Shown here one piece after another: positions 57,427 to 64,000 of a stretch of DNA of 64,000 nt (the first letter of the stretch is position 1; each line of letters begins with the position of its first letter). Both the position numbers and the translations under genes were made by a program. This DNA comes from Flavobacterium aquidurense. GTDB lineage: Bacteria; Bacteroidota; Bacteroidia; Flavobacteriales; Flavobacteriaceae. The notes beneath the pieces are model-generated. The model ran no database searches. It saw nothing but the letters and a program-made list of their open reading frames with translations, and was not told where the DNA came from. The DNA is taken from assembly GCF_001404985.1 (NCBI RefSeq), contig NZ_JRLF01000009.1, positions 124,001 through 188,000 on the forward strand, given 5' to 3'.

Positions 57427-57434
57427 TAAATTTG
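57427..57434 (+). promoter_or_regulatory. Promoter TTTG-N21-TAAATTTG of the GH20 gene
   Basis: A full Bacteroidota promoter: TTTG at 57402-57405 and TAAATTTG at 57427-57434. The leader to the ATG is about 27 nt. Confidence 0.65.
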
Positions 57435-57465
57435 TTTACTGCCAAAAAATAAATTCCAGCTTAAC

Positions 57466-59769
57466 ATGAAAACAACATTCTTCCTCTTTTTAATATTCTG
57501 CTGCACGGTCATAAGTGCCCAAACTTCTTTTGAAAACAAATCTATAATTCCTGCTCCAAATTCATACAAAGCAAACGGAGACAGTATTCGGTTAAACGGA
57601 CAAATTAAAGTTATTTTCGAAAAGAATAAATTTAGTGCCAAAGAGCAAAAAACGGCAAATATTTTTGAAGCTGCTATTAACAAAAATGTGTCTTCAAAAA
57701 AGAGTCCGGTCGAAGTTTTATTCATTACTAAAAATCCATCCGCTTCCTTAAAAAAAGAAGCGTATAAAATCAATATTACCTCAAAAAAAATAACCGTTAC
57801 CGGAAGTGAAGAAGGATTATTTTATGGCGTTCAGAGTTTATTGCAAATGCTTCCGAACAAAACTACGGATCAAGAAGTGAAATTGCCTTGCGTTACTATC
57901 GAAGATGAGCCGAGATACAGCTACCGCGGGCTTCACCTTGATGTTTGCCGTCATTTTTTCTCTGTCAATGTTATAAAAGATTTTATCGCACAGATGTCGT
58001 ATTATAAATTAAACAACTTTCATTGGCATTTAACGGACGATCAAGGGTGGAGAATTGAGATAAAAAAGTATCCAAAACTAACTGAAGTAGGTTCGAAAAG
58101 AGCACAAACTTTAGTCGGAAATAAATTCGAAAGATTCCCTTATTTTTTTGACGGAAATCCATACGGAGGATTTTATACTCAGGAAGAAATCAAAGACGTA
58201 GTGAAATTTGCAGAAGAACATTATGTGAATATTATTCCGGAAATCGAAATGCCCGGTCATGCAACTGCAGCAGTTACTGCTTATCCAAATTTATCTTGTT
58301 TTCCAGATCGTCAATATAAAGTTATTGAAAGTTGGGGTGTTTTTGAAGATATTTTCTGTGCCGGAAAAGAAGAGACTTTTACTTTTCTCGAAGATGTTTT
58401 AACAGAAGTTATGGCTTTGTTCCCGAGTACTTACATTCATATTGGTGGAGACGAATGTCCGAAAGCAAGATGGAAAGAATGTCCGAATTGCCAAAAGCGA
58501 ATCAAAGAGTTGGGTCTAAAAAACGAACACGAATTACAAAGTTATTTAACAACCCGAATCGAGAAATTCCTGAATGCAAACGGAAGACAAATTTTAGGCT
58601 GGGACGAAATGCTAGAAGGCGGGCTTGCGCCAAATGCTGCTGTAATGTCATGGCGAGGCGAAGCTGGCGGAATTAGCGCTGCAAGACAAAAACATAATGT
58701 AATCATGAATCCGGAACAAGTACTTTATCTGGATTATAACCAAGGATATTCTCCGCAAGAGCCTTTAACAATTGGAAGATTAACCACGATTGAAAAAATG
58801 TACAATTATAATCCTACTCCTGTTGATAGTTTAACCGTTGACGAACAAAAATATATTATAGGAGTACAATCTAATCTTTGGTCAGAATACTTAACAAGTC
58901 CGGCAAAATTAAATTATATGATTTATCCGCGTGTATTTGCTTTAGCAGAAATTGCCTGGACAGAACCTCAAAATAAAAATTACAACCATTTTATTCTGAA
59001 TCAAATTCCACATCATTTGGAAAAACTAGAAGCGCAAAAAAGATTGTATAAAGTTCCGAGTCCTTTTGGTTCTAATGAAACAGCTTTAATCGGATCAAAA
59101 TATGTTTTGGATTTAAAACCAACGATCAAAAGCGGACAAATCTTCTATACAATTGATGGATATAATCCTGATGAAACAGCTGAACTTTACACAAAACCGG
59201 TCACAATAAATATCCCAAAAGGAGAAATTCGAATTATAAAAACGGTTCAAATTAGTCCAAGCGGAAGAAGAAGTTCGATCAGTAAGATATTGGTTAGAAA
59301 TCCGGAATTAAAATCGGCTTTGACCATAAAACCTGCTAAAAAAGGTTTAAAATTCGATTATTATATCGGAACCTTATTCCAAAAAGTTCAGGATTTAGAT
59401 TTAGCAAAACCTGTTAATTCAGGAATTTTTGAAGGTGCAATAAGCAGTGAAAAATGGAAAACGAAAACAGAGCGTTATATTGGCTTAAAATTCGACGGAT
59501 ATATCTTTATTTCGGAAACAGCAAATTATACAATTTCAACGCTTTCAGATGACGGATCGAAGCTTTTTATCGATAATGAATTAGTTGTTAATAACGACGG
59601 AATTCATTGGCTCAATGAAGCGTATGGAGCAGTAAAACTAGAAAAAGGATTTCATAAAATCAATATTGGTTATTTTGACCAGATTGGCGGAACTACTTTA
59701 ACGTGTTTCATTCAACAAGAAGGAAAAGAAAAACAAGAAATTAGTGCTTCGCAATTGTATTATGAATAA
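57466..59769 (+). CDS. GH20 beta-N-acetylhexosaminidase with PA14 domain
   Basis: An exported exo-glycosidase that removes terminal GlcNAc or GalNAc. The 767-residue protein has signal peptide MKTTFFLFLIFCCTVISAQ, a GH20b domain (to about 150), the catalytic barrel with the Asp-Glu pair in HIGGDECPKARWKEC (substrate-assisted mechanism), WHLTDDQGWR and MSWRGEAGG. After about 515 comes a chitobiase C-terminal-like Fn3 domain (FYTIDGYNPDETAEL), and residues about 635-767 form a PA14 carbohydrate-binding domain (STLSDDGSKLFIDNELVV). It is divergent from DeoR. Confidence 0.95.
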   Translation: MKTTFFLFLIFCCTVISAQTSFENKSIIPAPNSYKANGDSIRLNGQIKVIFEKNKFSAKEQKTANIFEAAINKNVSSKKSPVEVLFITKNPSASLKKEAYKINITSKKITVTGSEEGLFYGVQSLLQMLPNKTTDQEVKLPCVTIEDEPRYSYRGLHLDVCRHFFSVNVIKDFIAQMSYYKLNNFHWHLTDDQGWRIEIKKYPKLTEVGSKRAQTLVGNKFERFPYFFDGNPYGGFYTQEEIKDVVKFAEEHYVNIIPEIEMPGHATAAVTAYPNLSCFPDRQYKVIESWGVFEDIFCAGKEETFTFLEDVLTEVMALFPSTYIHIGGDECPKARWKECPNCQKRIKELGLKNEHELQSYLTTRIEKFLNANGRQILGWDEMLEGGLAPNAAVMSWRGEAGGISAARQKHNVIMNPEQVLYLDYNQGYSPQEPLTIGRLTTIEKMYNYNPTPVDSLTVDEQKYIIGVQSNLWSEYLTSPAKLNYMIYPRVFALAEIAWTEPQNKNYNHFILNQIPHHLEKLEAQKRLYKVPSPFGSNETALIGSKYVLDLKPTIKSGQIFYTIDGYNPDETAELYTKPVTINIPKGEIRIIKTVQISPSGRRSSISKILVRNPELKSALTIKPAKKGLKFDYYIGTLFQKVQDLDLAKPVNSGIFEGAISSEKWKTKTERYIGLKFDGYIFISETANYTISTLSDDGSKLFIDNELVVNNDGIHWLNEAYGAVKLEKGFHKINIGYFDQIGGTTLTCFIQQEGKEKQEISASQLYYE

Positions 59770-59777
59770 AAATATAA

Positions 59778-59811
59778 AAAGACGCATTCGTTTTAGCAAA
59801 TGCGTCTTTAT
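59778..59811 (+). terminator. Terminator after GH20
   Basis: A perfect 11-bp stem (AAAGACGCATT at 59778-59788 with its complement at 59799-59809) is flanked by A and T runs. It is also usable for the facing gene at 59845. Confidence 0.8.
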
Positions 59812-59844
59812 TATTAAAAGATCAATTTAGATTATTAAAAAAAA

Positions 59845-60864
59845 CTATTTAGATATTGCTTTACTAATATTTTTAAAATCATCATCTTTTAAATTATATG
59901 CAAAACCGGCACCATAAAAATAATAAGCTGCATCACCAGTTTTAGCATTCACAACTTGTATATATTTATTTCCATTCATACTTACATATCTTAAATAATA
60001 GATATCTTCATTATTTAAAATCTTCTTTTCCAGATCTTCATCTCTAATAAACTGGTACTTGTATTTGTAATCTTCTAAAAGTTTTTTGAGATCTTTTTCA
60101 TCCCTAAGTTTCTCAGTTCCTTTCCATGGACTATATTCCATCATATAAGCTTCCGGAATGTAAAGTGTATTTTCTTTTAGATTTTTAACTTCAGGAGCTG
60201 CAAAATCATCATACAATCCGCAATGTTCACCTTTACTGATAATTTTATTTATTTGCTGAAAATAGTTTTTCAGCATTCCCAAATTAGTATTGGTAAAACT
60301 TTGTTCAGTATACATTTGTTCATACAATTCGCTCAATGTCTTTTTTACCTTACCAGTTCCCATTGCATCATTTAAAAATTTATTATTAGCAGAAAGAGGA
60401 GCTCTTGCTATATAAATCAAATTTTCATTTAAAACCTCGTTCAGTTTTCTATCGTATTTTTTGTCATCTGATTTCAGTTTTGCTACTCCTTTATCGAATT
60501 TCTCTTTATCTAAAATTCGTATTGCAAAATTGGTATGAATATAAACGGTACCTTTTGAACTTGTAGTTATATCTCCCATGAATTTTGCAATTGAATATTT
60601 ACCATCTACATAATCCATTATATTAAAATCCTTATATTCAACGACTTTGTACGGAGTAACTGTCCAGACTTCTTTCAGGATTTTTTCATAATCTTCTTTT
60701 TTATTCAACTGAGGCAGTACAAAAACGGTAGTAGTAGCTTTAAATTTCTCTAACTCTCCTTTTTCAAAGGCATCGTTTGAACCACGGTCAGAAGCAGTTA
60801 CAGCTACCTGAGCATAATTTTGAATACTTAGGGCAAGCATTACAATAAGTAAAATTCTTTTCAT
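59845..60864 (-). CDS. Hypothetical exported protein
   Basis: A 339-residue protein with signal peptide MKRILLIVMLALSIQNYAQ, so secreted or periplasmic. The mature chain is Lys/Asp/Glu-rich and mixed alpha/beta, with TTTVFVLPQLNKKEDYEKI near the start and a long charged region ELYEQMYTEQSFTNTN. The C-terminal YYFYGAGFAYNLKDDDFK closes it. There is no recognised family. It lies alone between GH20 and sdhB with terminators on both sides. Confidence 0.75.
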   Translation of the reverse strand: MKRILLIVMLALSIQNYAQVAVTASDRGSNDAFEKGELEKFKATTTVFVLPQLNKKEDYEKILKEVWTVTPYKVVEYKDFNIMDYVDGKYSIAKFMGDITTSSKGTVYIHTNFAIRILDKEKFDKGVAKLKSDDKKYDRKLNEVLNENLIYIARAPLSANNKFLNDAMGTGKVKKTLSELYEQMYTEQSFTNTNLGMLKNYFQQINKIISKGEHCGLYDDFAAPEVKNLKENTLYIPEAYMMEYSPWKGTEKLRDEKDLKKLLEDYKYKYQFIRDEDLEKKILNNEDIYYLRYVSMNGNKYIQVVNAKTGDAAYYFYGAGFAYNLKDDDFKNISKAISK

Positions 60865-60922
60865 TTAACAAGATTTGTTTTGGTGTATATTATTTTTTAG
60901 GTGCGATAAAAATAGTACAAAA

Positions 60923-60952
60923 AAAACGCATTCAACTTAATGAATGCGTTTT
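60923..60952 (-). terminator. Terminator of the sdh operon
   Basis: A 12-bp perfect stem (60923-60934 with 60941-60952, AAAACGCATTCA) is followed on the minus strand by a T run. It lies 26 bp past the sdhB stop. Confidence 0.8.
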
Positions 60953-60977
60953 TATATAAACTAAATGTATGTTTAAA

Positions 60978-61724
60978 TTATCCTTTTAAACTTGCTGCTA
61001 AATACTCACGGTTCATACGTGCAATATTTTCAAGAGAAATTCCTTTAGGACATTCAACCTCACAAGCTCCTGTATTTGTACAGTTACCAAAACCTTCTAA
61101 ATCCATTTGGTGTACCATGTTTAAAACACGATCAACCGCTTCTACTTTACCTTGTGGTAATAATGCATATTGAGATACTTTTGCAGAAACGAACAACATT
61201 GCTGATGAGTTTTTACAAGTTGCAACACAAGCTCCACAACCAATACAAGCTGCAGCATCAAATGATTTATCTGCATCATGTTTGTTGATTGGAATTGTAT
61301 TTGCATCAATTGTATTTCCTGAAGTATTTACCGAGATAAATCCTCCTGCATGTTGAATTCTGTCAAAAGAACTTCTGTCAACAACTAAATCTTTAATTAC
61401 AGGGAAAGCTTTTGCTCTAAATGGCTCGATAAAAATTGTATCGCCATCTTTAAACATACGCATGTGTAACTGACAAGTAGTAACTCCTCTGTCTGGTCCG
61501 TGTGCTTCTCCGTTAATGAACAAAGAACACATTCCGCAGATTCCTTCGCGACAATCGTGGTCAAATGCTACTGGCTCTTCACCTTTATTGATCAATTGTT
61601 CGTTAAGAACATCAAGCATTTCAAGGAAAGACATATCTGGTTCGATTCCGTCGATTGGGTAATCAACAATTCCCCCTTTATCCTGGGCGTTTTTCTGACG
61701 CCATATTTTTAATGTAAGTTTCAT
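60978..61724 (-). CDS. sdhB: Succinate dehydrogenase/fumarate reductase iron-sulfur subunit
   Basis: The electron-transfer subunit linking the flavoprotein to the membrane quinone site. The 248-residue protein has the 2Fe-2S cluster motif [16 protein letters not shown] and the two ferredoxin-type clusters [17 protein letters not shown] and [18 protein letters not shown]. It is last in the C-A-B operon, the order seen in Bacteroidota and epsilon-type fumarate reductases. Confidence 0.96.
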   Translation of the reverse strand: MKLTLKIWRQKNAQDKGGIVDYPIDGIEPDMSFLEMLDVLNEQLINKGEEPVAFDHDCREGICGMCSLFINGEAHGPDRGVTTCQLHMRMFKDGDTIFIEPFRAKAFPVIKDLVVDRSSFDRIQHAGGFISVNTSGNTIDANTIPINKHDADKSFDAAACIGCGACVATCKNSSAMLFVSAKVSQYALLPQGKVEAVDRVLNMVHQMDLEGFGNCTNTGACEVECPKGISLENIARMNREYLAASLKG

Positions 61725-61770
61725 TTTGTATAAGTTTTAAGTATCAAAAAGTATATCAACTTTTTAAATA

Positions 61771-63771
61771 CTATTTGTAGCTTCTTTGAACTAATTTAAT
61801 GTTTTCGTAAACCAGAGGTTCTTTGTGTAATACTGCATCACTTGGTTTTCCTTTGTATTCCCAAGCTGCAACATATGCAAAGTTTTCGTCATCACGAAGT
61901 GCTTCTCCTTCTTCTGTTTGGTATTCTTCACGGAAGTGACCTCCACAAGACTCATTACGGTGTAATGCATCTTTCGCGAATAATTCTCCTAACTCTAAGA
62001 AATCGGCAACACGTGTCGCTTTCTCTAATTCCTGATTAAATTCGTTAGCGCTTCCAGGAACTTTTACATCTTTATAAAACTCCTCACGTAAAGCAGCAAT
62101 TTCTTCGATAGCTTCAGTTAAACCTTTAGCATTACGAGCCATACCTACTTTATCCCACATGATTTTTCCTAATTTCTTGTGGAAATAATCTACAGAATGA
62201 GTTCCTTTATTATTGATAAATCTATCGATTTGATCTTTTACTTCTTTTTCTGCTGCTACGAATTCTGGTAAGTCTGTAGAAATTTCTCCCATTTTAATAT
62301 CCGGAGCTAAGTAATCTCCAATAGTATAAGGTAATACGAAATATCCATCAGCTAAACCTTGCATCAAAGCAGAAGCTCCAAGTCTGTTTGCTCCGTGATC
62401 AGAGAAGTTAGATTCTCCAATTGAGAAACATCCCGGAATTGTAGTCATTAAGTTATAATCAACCCAGGTTCCACCCATTGTGTAGTGAACTGCAGGATAA
62501 ATCATCATTGGTGTTGTATACGGATCTTCGTCAACGATTTTGTAATACATCTGGAATAAGTTTCCGTATTTACTTTTCACGATTTCAGCTCCTAATTTAG
62601 TTACCAAAGCCGCATCGTTAGCATCTAAACCTTTTACGAAAGCTTCTTCAGTTCCGTAACGTTTGATCGCTGCAGCAAAATCCAAGTAAACAGCTTCTCC
62701 AGTTTTGTTAACACCAAAACCAGCATCACATCTTTCTTTTGCAGCACGAGATGCAACGTCACGAGGTACTAAGTTACCAAAAGCAGGATATCTTCTTTCT
62801 AAGAAATAATCTCTTTCAGCTTCAGTCAAATCAGTTGCTTTTTTCTTTCCTTCACGAATTGCTTTTGCATCTTCTTGTTTTGCAGGAACCCAAATACGAC
62901 CGTCATTACGTAACGATTCAGACATCAAAGTCAGTTTTGACTGGTGATCTCCTGAAACCGGAATACAAGTTGGGTGAATTTGTGTGTAACAAGGGTTTGC
63001 GAAAAACGCTCCTTTTTTATGAATTTTCCAAGCTGCTGTTGCGTTACTTCCCATAGCATTTGTTGACAAGAAAAACACGTTTCCGTATCCTCCAGAACCA
63101 ACTACTACCGCGTGAGCAGAATGTCTTTCTATTTCTCCAGTGATTAAGTTACGAGCGATAATACCTCTCGCTTTTCCGTTTACGATAACAATGTCAAGCA
63201 TTTCGTGACGGTTGTACATTTTTATTTTACCACGACCAATCTGACGGTTCATTGCAGAATAAGCTCCTAACAATAATTGTTGACCAGTTTGTCCTTGTGC
63301 GTAAAAAGTACGAGAAACCAAAGTTCCTCCAAAAGAACGGTTATCAAGTAATCCACCATATTCACGAGCCAATGGAACTCCCTGAGCCACACATTGGTCA
63401 ATAATATTAGCAGAAACTTCAGCTAAACGGTGAACGTTTGCCTCACGTGCACGGTAATCTCCTCCTTTTACAGTATCATAAAATAATCTGTAAACTGAGT
63501 CACCGTCACCTTTATAATTTTTTGCTGCATTGATACCACCTTGTGCCGCAATAGAGTGCGCACGACGAGGTGAATCCTGAAAGCAGAAAGCTTTTACGTT
63601 ATATCCCTGCTCAGCCAAAGTAGCCGCAGCTGAACCTCCAGCCAAACCTGTACCAACAATGATAATATCTAAATTACGTTTGTTAGCCGGGTTTACTAAA
63701 TTAATATGATCTTTATAATCTGTCCATTTGTCCGATATTGGGCCGTGTGGAATTTTTGAATCTAATGCCAT
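61771..63771 (-). CDS. sdhA: Succinate dehydrogenase/fumarate reductase flavoprotein subunit
   Basis: The catalytic subunit interconverting succinate and fumarate. The 666-residue protein has the FAD motif [20 protein letters not shown], the covalent-FAD region [17 protein letters not shown] (His), the active-site HPTCIPVSG segment and the signature [13 protein letters not shown], then [13 protein letters not shown]. It is longer than E. coli SdhA, as in the Bacteroidota-type enzyme. It precedes sdhB by 46 bp. Confidence 0.97.
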   Translation of the reverse strand: MALDSKIPHGPISDKWTDYKDHINLVNPANKRNLDIIIVGTGLAGGSAAATLAEQGYNVKAFCFQDSPRRAHSIAAQGGINAAKNYKGDGDSVYRLFYDTVKGGDYRAREANVHRLAEVSANIIDQCVAQGVPLAREYGGLLDNRSFGGTLVSRTFYAQGQTGQQLLLGAYSAMNRQIGRGKIKMYNRHEMLDIVIVNGKARGIIARNLITGEIERHSAHAVVVGSGGYGNVFFLSTNAMGSNATAAWKIHKKGAFFANPCYTQIHPTCIPVSGDHQSKLTLMSESLRNDGRIWVPAKQEDAKAIREGKKKATDLTEAERDYFLERRYPAFGNLVPRDVASRAAKERCDAGFGVNKTGEAVYLDFAAAIKRYGTEEAFVKGLDANDAALVTKLGAEIVKSKYGNLFQMYYKIVDEDPYTTPMMIYPAVHYTMGGTWVDYNLMTTIPGCFSIGESNFSDHGANRLGASALMQGLADGYFVLPYTIGDYLAPDIKMGEISTDLPEFVAAEKEVKDQIDRFINNKGTHSVDYFHKKLGKIMWDKVGMARNAKGLTEAIEEIAALREEFYKDVKVPGSANEFNQELEKATRVADFLELGELFAKDALHRNESCGGHFREEYQTEEGEALRDDENFAYVAAWEYKGKPSDAVLHKEPLVYENIKLVQRSYK

Positions 63772-63782
63772 TATAATTTATA

Positions 63783-64000
63783 TTAATTATTGAAATGATG
63801 AAATAATGCGATAATTACGAAAAGTGCCGGTACTACAACTGCAAAACCATAACCTACTTTACTTAAAAATCTTGAATACTTATTGTGCATCCCCATTGAT
63901 TGAAGAGATGAACCGAATCCGTGCCAAAGGTGAAATCCTAATAACACAAATGATACACAATATAATCCTGTGCGAATAGGATCATGAAATTTATGAACTA
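63783..64000 (-). CDS. sdhC: Succinate dehydrogenase cytochrome b subunit, 3' part (partial)
   Basis: The open frame enters from the right window edge and ends at a TAA (63785-63783). The visible 72 residues include VHKFHDPIRTGLYCVSFVLLGFHLWHGFGSSLQSMG (quoted in parts: LGFHLWHGFGSS), with heme-ligand histidines, and a C-terminal hydrophobic helix VVVPALFVIIALFHHF. This matches the single di-heme cytochrome b of B-type succinate dehydrogenases. It lies 11 bp upstream of sdhA on the same strand, giving the operon order C-A-B. The N-terminal part is outside the window. Confidence 0.85.
   Translation of the reverse strand, partial: VHKFHDPIRTGLYCVSFVLLGFHLWHGFGSSLQSMGMHNKYSRFLSKVGYGFAVVVPALFVIIALFHHFNN

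Overview
The window reads as part of a Bacteroidota chromosome, most likely Flavobacterium or a close relative. The signs are an AT-rich genome with weak ribosome binding sites, several TAnnTTTG promoter boxes of the Bacteroidota primary sigma factor, a SusC/SusD pair, a five-gene rpmF/DUF177/fabH/accB/accC block, a C-A-B succinate dehydrogenase operon, and many flavobacterial-style intergenic inverted repeats built on words such as GCCACAGATT. No CRISPR array, rRNA operon or complete transposase was found.

Layout. 0.2-10.6 kb holds housekeeping genes: tdk, rsmI, recJ with an overlapping MFS exporter, a heptaheme cytochrome c lipoprotein, queD and lpxH. At 11.6-12.1 kb a tRNA-Ala(GGC) is followed by a small GIY-YIG nuclease gene, and beyond that gene lies a second copy of the tRNA 3' end, so this looks like a tiny tRNA-riding element. 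12.5-20.7 kb is accessory: two SUKH-like proteins with membrane proteins and a lipoprotein, a short promoter-terminator unit that may be an sRNA, an XRE regulator, a DUF1508 protein, a PIN-domain protein and a large membrane protein. 20.9-25.9 kb is envelope and peptidase related (LpxR-like, MtgA, a FAD oxidoreductase, an S9 peptidase).

26.0-32.2 kb appears to be one regulatory system. A hybrid histidine kinase with its own receiver and HPt domains faces an NtrC-type sigma-54 activator, and beside them lies an array of six paralogous small secreted PepSY-like proteins. The array is preceded by a sequence with exact sigma-54 spacing (GG-N10-GC), and 90-140 bp further upstream are two copies of an operator-like repeat that fit an enhancer. 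32.2-39.3 kb is housekeeping again: accC, accB, fabH, rpmF, DUF177, pdxA, ribE, a CAT-anticodon tRNA (probably Ile2) and methylmalonyl-CoA epimerase. 39.3-45.3 kb has two overlapping envelope proteins of unknown function, an Ig-like lipoprotein and an omega-amidase.

45.4-59.8 kb is a catabolic locus: SusC, SusD, a GntP-type permease, a RidA-family protein, a KDG-like kinase, a KDPG aldolase, a D-threonine-aldolase/D-serine-dehydratase family PLP enzyme, an M19 dipeptidase, a DeoR repressor and a GH20 hexosaminidase. The set is consistent with uptake and breakdown of an amino-sugar acid such as 2-amino-2-deoxygluconate, or of D-hydroxyamino acids. The susC and hexosaminidase promoters carry the same A/T-centred TGCA-N7-TGCA site, ending exactly 19 bp before the -7 box in both. 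A degenerate copy precedes the DeoR gene. The window closes with the succinate dehydrogenase operon on the minus strand, sdhC being cut by the window edge.
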